Shown: positions 48,401 to 55,064 of the stretch, piece by piece
Numbering within the stretch: the stretch's first letter is position 1
Layout: each line of letters begins with the position of its first letter
NCBI GenBank assembly: GCA_016490735.1
Contig: JAEMWC010000215.1
Location: 583,501 to 647,500 of the forward strand
Length of the DNA: 64,000 bases
Direction of reading: 5' to 3'
Source: Pachyseris speciosa
Lineage: Eukaryota; Cnidaria; Anthozoa; Scleractinia; Pachyseridae
Position numbers and translations under genes: made by a program
The notes under the pieces: generated by a model
Told to the model about the DNA's origin: nothing
Database searches by the model: none
Seen by the model: only the letters and a program-made list of their open reading frames with translations

Positions 48401-48875
48401 GCGCGTGACTTTTGAAAACGTGGATATCAACGAATCAGACGAAAATATGACCAATAAACGTCGACGGCAGAAGCCTGACGCGGTGAAATGTCGTGAGGAC
48501 GAAGAGCCGCGTTTACGTCCTGGCGGTTGGCTGGAAACTGACATGAATTCGAGTGACATTGATCTTTGCGAGCTGTTAGCTTCAATACCGCTGGATGTCC
48601 CCAAGAAGCCACCCACTCCAGAAGAGCTGGAAATCAATGAGATCGCAAACAGGCTCTCAGGCTACGATAACATGTCGTTCGATGAGAAACTTCAATATGC
48701 AACGCTCACCAAGAAGGGTGAACAAGACTCTGAAGTAACTACCGATGGCAAAAGAGGTGCATCAAACGGAGTTGACTTTCATTCCAATCCGTCTGCTGGC
48801 GCGGTGGGTGTTGACAGTGATGACGATAGAACTGTTACGTGTCAAATGTGTGGCTTGTTTAAAAAGCGAAGCTGA
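10204..48875 (+). CDS. Kinesin-like motor protein, KIN-UA/ARK-like, 22 coding exons
   Basis: Spliced product of about 1958 residues. The motor domain (about 13-395) has a P-loop GQTGAGKT at 100-107, switch I NRQSSRSH at 208-215 and switch II DLAGSE at 296-301. All catalytic motifs are intact, so it should be an active ATP-driven microtubule motor. The end of the motor ([12 protein letters not shown]) and the neck ([13 protein letters not shown]) resemble the plant armadillo-repeat/ungrouped kinesins (KIN-UA: FGQRAMKVENM, then EFDYKSL) more than animal KIF families. No armadillo repeats were seen. Residues about 226-289, between beta6 and beta7, hold an acidic serine/tyrosine-rich insertion of roughly 45-50 residues. 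A helical linker (about 450-700) is followed by a very long coiled coil (about 775-1770) and a disordered tail with RVTF, a PP1-docking consensus. All introns are GT-AG and all phases agree. The start exon is the least certain part. Confidence 0.9.
10322..10452 (+). CDS. Kinesin exon 2: first motor strand
   Basis: Contains [10 protein letters not shown], the beta1 strand of kinesin motors. The acceptor is GATTCAG and the donor GAG|GTAAGG, phase 0. The frame is also open a little upstream, but only from a GTG, so this is an internal exon. Confidence 0.92.
10453..12219. other. Kinesin intron 2 with interspersed repeat
   Basis: From about 10730 to 11310 the sequence repeats inverted motifs such as TTTCGGGCCCGA, CGTTTCTC and CTTTTCGGGC. 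It also carries GTCCACCTTAGAGGGAGTT, which recurs at 47730-47760. This is an interspersed palindromic repeat, not a gene. The rest shows nothing. Confidence 0.5.
12220..12297 (+). CDS. Kinesin exon 3
   Basis: 78 nt, phase 0 on both sides, encoding [20 protein letters not shown], the FxFDxVF-type strand before the P-loop. The donor is GTATGT. Confidence 0.92.
12911..12998 (+). CDS. Kinesin exon 4: P-loop, first part
   Basis: Encodes up to MAYGQTGAG. The intron interrupts the P-loop glycine codon (phase 1). Confidence 0.95.
13298..13395 (+). CDS. Kinesin exon 5: P-loop, second part
   Basis: Continues [11 protein letters not shown] and ends in phase 0 at donor GCG|GTAAGT. Confidence 0.95.
13931..14033 (+). 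CDS. Kinesin exon 6
   Basis: Encodes [18 protein letters not shown], the typical beta4 strand with the S(Y)xEIYNExxxDLL pattern. It ends in phase 1 at donor GTACAG. Confidence 0.94.
14350..14473 (+). CDS. Kinesin exon 7: switch I, first part
   Basis: Encodes [12 protein letters not shown] and then TKMNRQSSR. The arginine codon is split (phase 2) and completed by the next exon. Confidence 0.95.
15640..15698 (+). CDS. Kinesin exon 8: switch I, second part
   Basis: 59 nt completing SSRSH and encoding [10 protein letters not shown], the beta6 strand. It ends in phase 1. Confidence 0.94.
15840..15960. repeat. Degenerate TGTTTGCTGTT minisatellite
   Basis: Variants of CTGTTTGCTGTTTAC repeat imperfectly through kinesin intron 8. 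Confidence 0.6.
16530..16639 (+). CDS. Kinesin exon 9: acidic loop insertion
   Basis: Encodes only the family-atypical insertion, rich in S, Y, D and E (for example [19 protein letters not shown]). It ends in phase 0 at donor GTAAGG. Flanking exons join in frame across it. Confidence 0.88.
16795..16915. repeat. Degenerate AGGGT repeat, G-rich
   Basis: Many TAGGGTAGGGTAGGG-like units in kinesin intron 9. The plus strand has G-quadruplex potential. Confidence 0.6.
17003..17076 (+). CDS. Kinesin exon 10
   Basis: Encodes [19 protein letters not shown] and GKLY. The donor is TACGT|GTACGT in phase 2. An internal GTAAGA after GCC GCA is rejected because it breaks the join to DLAGSE. Confidence 0.88.
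17150..17600 (-). repeat. Probable retroelement-derived fragment
   Basis: On the minus strand the sequence has GTTGTCGAAATGTCAGTCAA followed by ACAGTCCCTCTCAGGACTAC. That pattern recalls a widespread cnidarian retroelement 3' region with a GTCGAAACGTCAGTCAAT core. The assignment comes from memory of pattern only. No intact protein is left. Confidence 0.3.
18439..18537 (+). CDS. Kinesin exon 11: switch II
   Basis: Encodes [16 protein letters not shown] and INSSLLELG, the classic switch II and alpha4 region. It ends in phase 2 at donor GTATGT. Confidence 0.95.
18651..18879. mobile_element. Palindromic MITE, ends TAGGGCYGTTTATACGAG
   Basis: The left end TAGGGCTGTTTAATACGAGA and right end complement (CTCTCGTATAAACGGCCCTA) enclose arms of about 75 nt rich in AAGCCGCGGCTTA. 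The element is 229 bp, with no coding capacity. It is bounded by TA, which would suit a Tc1/mariner-type duplication. Confidence 0.8.
19836..19950 (+). CDS. Kinesin exon 12
   Basis: Encodes [20 protein letters not shown] and [15 protein letters not shown], the alpha5/loop 12 region that contacts microtubules. It ends in phase 0. Confidence 0.95.
20406..20510 (+). CDS. Kinesin exon 13: end of motor domain
   Basis: Encodes [20 protein letters not shown] and [20 protein letters not shown] after the FG motif is the feature that recalls KIN-UA. Confidence 0.94.
21734..21929. mobile_element. MITE with TTAGTATAAATCTACTAG ends
   Basis: Inverted ends TAGTATAAATCTACTAG at left and CTAGTAGATTTATACTA at right. 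The interior has a CTATTCGCTATCTA hairpin and CAAAATGGCGGCCGC. TA at each border suggests a Tc1/mariner-type target. Confidence 0.75.
21931..22032. repeat. 102-nt near-perfect hairpin
   Basis: Arms of about 43 nt (CAATTAGATTATGAGCTCGA and onward to CAGCTATCACGC) differ by one inserted base. The loop is TCGGGCTGCGCCCTC. It directly abuts the previous MITE. Confidence 0.9.
22033..24408. other. Rest of kinesin intron 13, no gene seen
   Basis: An open stretch at 23326-23646 lacks splice or domain support. Nothing else stands out. Confidence 0.4.
24409..24460 (+). CDS. Kinesin exon 14: neck
   Basis: 52 nt encoding [17 protein letters not shown], ending in phase 1. It is too short to appear as a long open frame, but acceptor TTTGCAG, donor GTTAGT and both phases fit. 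It follows a 3.9-kb intron. Confidence 0.85.
25535..25755 (-). pseudogene. Truncated non-LTR retrotransposon 3' end, copy 1
   Basis: The minus strand reads [17 protein letters not shown] and, in a shifted frame, RKVLEV. This matches the VQKSALLGTAxILRKVLE tail seen C-terminal of reverse transcriptases of many marine-invertebrate LINEs. It ends in an (AAT)n tail (25535-25580). It is broken by a frameshift, and the upstream part is displaced by copy 2. Confidence 0.55.
25756..26370 (-). pseudogene. Truncated non-LTR retrotransposon 3' end, copy 2, with (ATC)n tail
   Basis: The minus strand reads [17 protein letters not shown] and, in another frame, [20 protein letters not shown] and [11 protein letters not shown]. 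This is the pattern following the reverse transcriptase of LINE-type elements (VVGALGTIxKGLEKNLxxIPG). Frameshifts and a stop between the blocks make it a dead fragment. It ends at 25757-25829 in a pure (ATC)n / (GAT)n tract. Confidence 0.6.
25757..25829. repeat. (GAT)n microsatellite
   Basis: About 24 GAT units. It yields poly-M, poly-I or poly-S frames that are not genes. Confidence 0.95.
26371..31262. other. Middle of kinesin intron 14, no gene seen
   Basis: Almost 5 kb of AT-rich sequence with scattered short open frames, none with splice or domain support. Confidence 0.45.
31263..32686. mobile_element. 1.4-kb unclassified element, copy B (uninterrupted)
   Basis: Uninterrupted counterpart of the copy at 4926-8235. 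It starts CAAGAGGCTACAATTAGCCT and ends with the CCCGGGC...GCCCGGGTAA hairpin (32650-32686). Two diverged direct repeats (about 32010-32200 and 32380-32560) flank an inverted pair, GTAGTCTCTAATTTTTGGCG at 32257 and its complement ending at 32362. It has no transposase or polymerase frame. It lies in kinesin intron 14. Confidence 0.8.
33211..33308 (+). CDS. Kinesin exon 15: neck coiled segment
   Basis: Encodes [20 protein letters not shown], a helix-forming neck extension, after the largest intron (8.75 kb). It ends in phase 0 at donor GTAAAC. The frame stays open for 58 codons beyond the donor (to the TAA at 33483-33485). Confidence 0.9.
34256..34501 (+). CDS. Kinesin exon 16
   Basis: 82 codons, phase 0 on both sides. 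It carries predicted helices (for example [20 protein letters not shown]). No named domain is recognised. Confidence 0.88.
34916..35039 (+). CDS. Kinesin exon 17
   Basis: Encodes [19 protein letters not shown] and a polar linker. The donor is CAAG|GTGAGG, phase 1. Confidence 0.87.
38072..38233 (+). CDS. Kinesin exon 18
   Basis: Encodes [19 protein letters not shown] and a basic helix, ending KLDENEKG. Phase 1 on both sides. Confidence 0.88.
38853..39120. mobile_element. Palindromic element with GCAAGCACAAGC minisatellite, TTAA end
   Basis: Imperfect AAGCGCAAGCACAAGCGC units at left are mirrored by GCTTGTGCTTGCG units at right. The right end is GCGAGTGAAAACCAGGCTTAA. The left terminus is diverged. 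Same end motif as the elements at 51141-51320 and 53193-53617. Confidence 0.65.
39990..40170 (-). mobile_element. tRNA-derived SINE
   Basis: The minus strand begins GTAAGTGGTGAGAGCACTCG (A-box-like TGGTGAGAGCACTCG). A perfect B box GGTTCGATTCC (40114-40124 on the complement) follows, then a body with TTTTCTCCGGGTACTCCGGT, a motif common in marine-invertebrate SINEs. It is not a functional tRNA gene: no cloverleaf and a long extra body. Confidence 0.7.
40426..40497 (+). CDS. Kinesin exon 19
   Basis: 72 nt encoding [20 protein letters not shown], helical. Phase 1 on both sides. Confidence 0.86.
41961..42110 (-). mobile_element. tRNA-derived SINE fragment, family 2, copy 1
   Basis: Nearly identical to 63533-63680. 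On the minus strand GGTTCAACTCC is a B box, followed by CTCGGTCATCCTTGTAAATA and a body ending GTATTTGCTCGGCCC. It lies in kinesin intron 19. Confidence 0.6.
42428..42529. repeat. (AAC)n/(AAT)n compound microsatellite
   Basis: Alternating tracts of AAC and AAT. Confidence 0.9.
42985..43340 (+). mobile_element. tRNA-derived SINE with internal conserved block and ATAAATAAAG tail
   Basis: B box GGTTCAAACCCC at 43016-43027, then a body with GTGGGACGTTAAAGAACCCA. It ends near ATAAATAAAGTATATG. It lies 120 nt upstream of kinesin exon 20. Confidence 0.65.
43461..43610 (+). CDS. Kinesin exon 20
   Basis: Encodes [20 protein letters not shown] and a further helix, ending RFDYSG. The donor is TCAG|GTATCA, phase 1. 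Confidence 0.88.
43895..44083. mobile_element. Palindromic MITE, ends CAATACACCTTATTCCAAAATG
   Basis: Two arms of about 80 nt: CAATACACCTTATTCCAAAA with GCCCTCTTTGCCTC at left, and the complement GAGGCAAAGAGGGC with TTTTGGAATAAGGTGTATTG at right. No coding capacity. Confidence 0.8.
44383..47596 (+). CDS. Kinesin exon 21: giant coiled-coil exon
   Basis: 3214 nt without a stop, encoding about 1071 residues (about 702-1772). A serine-rich lead-in ([20 protein letters not shown]) precedes almost continuous heptad-type E/K/L/R sequence. It is broken by serine-rich hinges at about 46060-46160 and 46730-46880. One CRHC pair (VCRHCASK) lies near 47340. Such a stalk implies dimerisation and a long cargo-linked rod. 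The acceptor is TTTTTTAG, and the donor AAAG|GTGAGT falls in phase 2 just before an in-frame TGA. Confidence 0.95.
47690..47765. repeat. Short palindrome CTCCCTCTAAGGCGGA
   Basis: AGCTCCCTCTAAGGCGGATA pairs with GTCCACCTTAGAGGGAGTTC. The same half appears at 11286-11305. Confidence 0.55.
47884..48190 (-). repeat. Probable retroelement 3' end
   Basis: On the minus strand an 86-codon open frame (starting [14 protein letters not shown]) is followed by AATAAAGGATTTTACTTACTT, which looks like a LINE or SINE 3' tail. I do not recognise a domain. It lies antisense in the last kinesin intron. Confidence 0.4.
48317..48875 (+). CDS. Kinesin exon 22: disordered tail with PP1-docking motif, stop
   Basis: About 186 codons, entering in phase 2 after acceptor TTACCAG, with stop TGA at 48873-48875. 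The order is an acidic stretch, an NLS-like KKRKSQKR, then RVTF (48402-48413), a second basic cluster NKRRRQK, polar sequence, and a final TCQMCG. RVTF fits the PP1 RVxF docking consensus. Its threonine also fits an Aurora-type site (R at -2). Function is inferred from the motif only. Confidence 0.9.
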
Positions 48876-51140
48876 AGTAGCAGTGCATGCTTTGAATACC
48901 ATAGCATCGCGCTTTTAACAAGTAGAATTCACATTTGGCTATGCGTCTGTACTCTTATAACACGCGGATGACGTCAAAAACGTGGTGAAAACAACAAACA
49001 GCAGCTCTTGTCGCCTTTCTTTACGAGTAGCTTACTTCTTCTTATAGTAGCGTATCAGATGTTCTTACCACATTTTGTTGTCCTCTGTCCGTTGTCAGAG
49101 TACACGGGCATTGCTAAATGGACAGTCTCCAGTCGCGAACTTGGTGCTTGTCTTAAAAATGTGTATTAACTACTTCTGAACAGGCGATAACGGTGTTGTA
49201 AATTTGTAGTTTTCCTTAATACATAGCGGACGGAAGATAGGACAATACTAATCACTCGTCGATATTTTAAGAGTTTCATTAGAAACTAATCAGATTTTCC
49301 ATACTACAAAGTGAGTAACTCACAGGTGTGTACGTTCTCTTTTATGGGGACATTTATGAAAGTAATTTTCCTAGAAGGTAAGCGCAGTTTAATTTTGTTA
49401 ATTTATTAAGGAAAATGATGAGTGTATTTAAAGGAGCAATATAACTTTTGTCCCACGTTTGAATCGGTAAAGGAATTTTTTGTATTTTCTAATTAGTCTA
49501 TAACAGTTTTATACTTATGCAAGACTTTAGGGAAAACTGTAACAACTCTGTGCTAACATACCTGGAACCTAACTAAAATTCCCAGAAACTGGTTGGATGA
49601 AATTGATCCTGTTATATTTTGGGGGGCGTCCTTGAAGGAATGCTATTCCCAGGGCTTTGTCCAGAGAGAGTGCAAGATAAAGTTTGGCGTCGAAGTTCGC
49701 GGATATTTCTTCAAGTTGTCGTTAATACTTGGCCGTGACTATGTACAGAACAAAAATCAGTTGACTTGTACGGAACGAAATTAGTCCTCATGAGTCCAGC
49801 TTGAATGAATGAATGAATAACTTTATTTACCGAGGGTGACACATTACATTTAAGAACTGGTAAACTTGTGGCCCTCACATAAGGCGATTTTCCCATCATA
49901 AAATGAATTCTAGTTACTATAAGGGAATTATTTGTCCGGACCATTATTGGGGATACATTGTTTTCTTTATGATATATGTCTTCCTTTAAAAGAGACAAAC
50001 AAAGCAGTAAAATAATTAAGGTAATGACCAGCAGGGCGTTGCATATAAAAGTTGTACAGATTAGCTGTTGATAGGTCTTTGCCCTTCATTTACGTACATG
50101 AAGATGTTTACTTGCGACCAGTTTCAGAGTTTTCCATTTCAGTCTTTCAAGAAGTCAAAATACAATGAGGCGCGAATTGCCTATTAACAACTTATCTAAC
50201 CAATTTAAACTATTTATCAAATATTAAATTAATCAACAATTCCTATCATTTGTGAACATAATGCATTAGAACTGCTATGCAGTGTTGAAATAAAAGTACA
50301 TGTAAATGTGAGGTAACTTGAGAAATCGTATTTGCTGTGGTATGTCAACAAAAATCCTCGCCTCTGAACTGCCAAATGAACCGACACCCTAAATTAGTCC
50401 GAAAAGCGGGCTCCCGTAGGTACATTTTTGAGCTTTTAATGCCCTTTAGACGAACGGTGAGAATCCCAGAAAACGTGTGAAGTTCTTAAGAAACTCTCTC
50501 ACAGTATTGGAAACCAATGCTGTGGATCAGATTTCCCTGATGTTCATGTTGATTTGAAGCACTCAGTTCACAGATATTCTGTTCATTTGGTGGCAGTTGG
50601 TAATTCTCTTTGTAGTTGTACGACTTACAGCCCGAGCCAAATATTAGGCAATCAATTGCACAGGACAGCTCATCCTGTACCCATCTGATAGCGAAACGAT
50701 GATTGACAAGTCGCTGATTATACCTTCTAACCCGACAGTGGAATTCAGCGTTTCTGAAGAGCCCACCTGAGAAACAAAATTTTAGGCACCTCAGTTAGAC
50801 AACACTCCTGACTTCTCTTACCACCACGCTATCCCTGTTCCCCTGTCAAAAATATGACAGGAGACAAATCCGTACGTAATGAATTTCACGTCATTACCTT
50901 TTCCCAAGTGTAGTTTTGTGCGACCTATGAAGAAACTGTATACCGATGACACAAAGGAAGACGGGAAGGGCTTACTTCTTGTAAGAGACGTGCTTATGCA
51001 AGAACTAAAGAGTGTTGGTAAACATGTACGGAATGCTGTTTGTTTTGTTTTGTTTTTTCCTGCCGAAATATTGACAAAACTTTCTTTCCTTCACTCTGGT
51101 CTAATGCTCCCTATAAATTTGTGTTAAAAATTTCTGACCC
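48876..51140. other. Kinesin 3' UTR and convergent intergenic region
   Basis: The only AATAAA on the plus strand in reach is at 50289-50294, so the 3' UTR may be about 1.4 kb. Around 49802-49960, on the minus strand, CACCCTCGGTAAATAAAGTT followed by (ATTC)n looks like a LINE 3' tail. No gene is seen. Confidence 0.45.
50289..50294 (+). terminator. Candidate poly(A) signal AATAAA of the kinesin gene
   Basis: First canonical hexamer on this strand after the stop codon. Use is not shown. Confidence 0.3.
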
Positions 51141-51320
51141 TTAAGCCTGGTTCACACTTGTGAGATACGAACATGCGTAAGCGCAAGCATAAGCACAGGA
51201 AAAAGGAAAATGTTTTTTCCTCGTGCTTATGCTTGTGCTTATTTCACCTTAATGCACACTAGCGTTTTCTCGTGCTTATGCTTGCGCTTACGCTTGTGCT
51301 TATCTCACAAGTAGCCTTAA
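51141..51320. mobile_element. Palindromic element flanked by TTAA, AAGCGCAAGC type
   Basis: It starts TTAAGCCTGGTTCACACTTG and ends ACAAGTAGCCTTAA. The interior holds GCGTAAGCGCAAGCATAAGC and its complement. TTAA at both borders is the duplication used by piggyBac and Kolobok-type transposases. Confidence 0.7.
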
Positions 51321-51367
51321 GTAGCCTGCTCCTTAAGAACAATGAAACCAAACTTTTAAGTTTGGTT

Positions 51368-51373
51368 TTTATT
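51368..51373 (-). terminator. Poly(A) signal of the LamG/C-type-lectin gene
   Basis: AATAAA on the minus strand about 20 nt after the TAA stop. A very short 3' UTR, but in a plausible place. Confidence 0.55.
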
Positions 51374-51392
51374 ATTTTACAGAGTTTAAAAA

Positions 51393-51820
51393 TTATGTAT
51401 AGCCACATTTCTTACTTCGGTATTTCTTGCAGACGAACCCACATTTCTCGCTACAGTTGCTGTAGTACCACAGTCCATCCAAACCGCGGTGTACACACAT
51501 TTCGGTTGTGTTTTTCTGCTCTTTGCTAGAGTTCAGCTTTGAAAATCTCCACACATTTCCATCCACCCATGATGGCTCTAAGCTTCCCGAGTTTTTTTGC
51601 AACCCGATATAAAAACATGAAGAGAGTTCTGTCTTTTTGAATGCGTTTTCCAGGAAATCGTACTCTTCTTGGCTTCCGATACTAAGAAGATTTCCAAGAT
51701 ATAAATCGCACACCTTTCTGGCCTCGTACCATGTTAGTTTCCATGCGGGCTCGATGTAGTAGCAGAATTGCAAGTTGGCTACCCAGGTACTGTAACAACC
51801 CTTGTTTGAGACATATATTC
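51393..51820 (-). CDS. LamG/lectin gene exon 5: C-type lectin domain and stop
   Basis: Whole C-type lectin-like domain in one exon after acceptor TCTCTGCAG. Stop TAA at 51395-51393. Confidence 0.92.
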
Positions 51821-54800
51821 CTGCAGAGAAAAAAGGTTTTATTCTGCATACGCAACAGACCCTCTCATCTACAACCTGTACATAATTTCAATTTTTCACT
51901 CTTTTCCTTGAAGTTTGTGTTCTGTTTTATGTGCGATGTAGAAATGTTTGTAAATAGTGCAAAAAAAGAATAAACTCAAACTCAAACTCTACAACCGGTT
52001 TGAATCAACATTCAGTCATTTCCAAGCACAGTGTATTTGTAATCAGTAATGAAATGCATGGCACAGTGCCGTTGGTAGTGTTTTGGCTTTCCCGGAAAAT
52101 GTTTATGAATGCTTAGCTGAGCGAAATGGGATGTGAGGCAGAGCTTATAAAAACAAACTAAACCAGTGCTTCGAATTTGTTTCGAAAACATCGCACTGGG
52201 GGAGAACATCGAACAACACATCCAAGCAACCTTACCTTGTGCATCATCAGGCAACTGGAGAATCGTTTCGTTAGAGAGAGAATAGTGCCACAGGATCAAC
52301 ATTGCTAGCTTCATGGGCGAATTGGATTGGACACCAGAGTTTGACTGCGTAACAGAGCCCACTTTCATCGACCAATCACAAGCGCACTTTACATCCAGAC
52401 AAGAGACGTTAGAAGTCACTTCCGAGCGTGTATCATCCAACCTATGCACAATGAATCCAAGCGGCAAATCAGAATAATGTTTTACACATCACCTTGCACT
52501 GTAAATGCACGACATTTTGCAAGCAAAAGGTGTCGGCTTAAATTGATGACCCAACAGCTGCAATAAAACTGCACCAACGTTTCCTTTTTACTCTGGTGTA
52601 CTAATAATAACAGTCGACAAGTAAAAGACTAACAAAACCATAAATAAGACTACCGCTGTACCTTGTACCATTGACGAAGAGTTTAACTTCCCCACTGGAG
52701 TTCCAAGTCAGCGTCACGTGATGCCAAGTGTCCTTGACAAGACTCGCATTCACACTTGTCAGACTCCAAGTTTTCCTCAGCTCCAGGCTTCTTATGGTGA
52801 CGTTTATTTCACCGTTATTTGTGCGGACGATGCTGATTCCGCAAGCTCCACTTCCAAATGCTATCAATTCTTGTGTTGTGTTAGCCTTATAAAAAGCTAC
52901 CCAAAATGCAATAGTGAGTCCTGTTTGGTTGCAGTATTTTACGTCAACATAGCATGAGTTGAATCTCGAGCCCAAATCTAGCCAAGCTTCTTTACCGTAG
53001 AGATCTAGGGCGAGATGAGGTGGAGACCACGTGATCTCACCGCCTCCTGTGGAATAATTTTCTTTGATATGAGTTGAGAATTTATGTTTTCGCAATACTA
53101 AGCGTCAATGTTTCTAATATCATTACCGGGTAGAGAAAGAGAACGATAGAACCAAAGTCAAAGGAAATATAAATTATATGGCAAATGACTCATTAAGGCT
53201 GGTTGTCACTAGTCCGAGTCGTAGTCGGAGTCGTAAGAGCGCTTATGACCCAGTGAAAATCAAAAATCGGAGTCGTAACTGGAGTCATAAACTCGACGGA
53301 ATCGGAGTCGGAAGAATTAGAACGTTTCCATTCTCTTCCGATTCTGCTTATGACTCCGTAGCTCGTGATCCAGAGAAAACTCAATTGTCGGAGTCGGAAG
53401 CAGAAGCGGAAGAACCAACCAATCACAATGCTTGTTCTGACGCTCTCAGATTACAGTTTGATACCAAAATAGTGCTTGCGACTCCGATAATCTAGTTCAG
53501 TTTCACTAGATCATAAGCGACGGAGTCATAACGAAATCAGTATTGTAGATCATAACGCTCCACGCTTCTGATTACGACCCCGACTCCGACTCCGTCGCTA
53601 GTGAAAACCAGTCTAACTTACTTTCAATTTTCCTCTTGTTATAATTCCATTTTTCTCACTTTAGGGTTCCAACAATCCTTTAGTCTGATTGAATAACAGC
53701 ATAACGAGAAATTTAAACGCAACAACCAAACATTTTGGCTTCAGTTGCGGAGTGTCGACAGAAATTCTCGTTTGCTTTGGTTAAGCTTTACTATGCTCCG
53801 TGATTGGTTAGCAAAACTCGCACCACTTTCTCAACCAATGAGAAGCAAAACCAATCATGACTTGTTCGTGCGCATTTTCCCGCACTTGACGCCGGTTAGC
53901 TGTATTTGCCCGAACTCTGATTGGTTCACGGTGCTTTTTACGCTTTTAAGTTTTGGTTTAACGACGCACAATGGAAAACCGTCCTGTTACCTATAACGTA
54001 TCCTCTCCACCTGTTTAACGCATCCTTGCCCCAGTCATAGATTTTGGACCGTGCCATCTCATTCAGAGGCCAGTAATGATCAGCTTCCAGATAAAATGCA
54101 CGAGTTGATGTCATCAGAAACAGCACCTGGACAAACATGGCCGTTTGTTAGTTCTCTCCGTAAAAAATTGTTCTTTTGCTTGTTTGTTTATTTGTTTGTT
54201 TGCTCGTCTGTTTTTTCGTTCATTTTATTAGGTAGTATACCTAGGTTGCATGCAGACCAAGCCGGAGCTAAGAGTATCGAGTTCTTTTCAGGAATATTTT
54301 TAGCTTAGCCTTGGTCATGACTCGCAGTTTACACGGAACATCACACAATAAAATACAACATAAAAGCGAAAAATTCTGCTATACTAATCCATGACCACGG
54401 CTAAAAAGCGACATTCATTATTTTGCATTCTCCATCGCCAATACCATTCAGGTTTAACTGACAAACGACCGATCAAGTTTAAGACTAGAGAGTTAATGAT
54501 ACTGTACCATGTTCTGACAAAACATGGCGAATTGAGCTAATAAGTTTATATAAACACAAACACACTCCACTTTGCTTTGATGATGACTTCTGTGACACTT
54601 CAGCTTGAAATGTCATGCGTTTGTACTTTACCAACTTGTTTTATTCGTTTCATGACTGATGAAAAATAAACGATATGAACGAAACTTTATTAATGTAAAA
54701 AAGTGGGTCACATTTGATCAGGGAACAAAAACGCTCCGCTATGACCGTTTTGAAGTATTATAATAATATAAGCTACGTTTTAAAAAAAGAAACCTCATCA

Positions 54801-55031
54801 TTGACATTTTAGAGGATGTTTAAAGACTTATTGGGCCAAAGCTGCGTAAATGTACTGTGTACGGGTTGATAATAAAGCTGAGAGAAAAGAACTTCAACTT
54901 CGTGGTGGTCAACTAGAAAGCCTTGTGGTGGTCAACTAGAAAGCCTTCGCTACTTTACCACCACAAACATTTTATAACCCGTACTGTAATTATTTTATCT
55001 TGTAATCATCTGTAGTAACTATAATTTTCTT

Positions 55032-55064
<33 letters not shown>

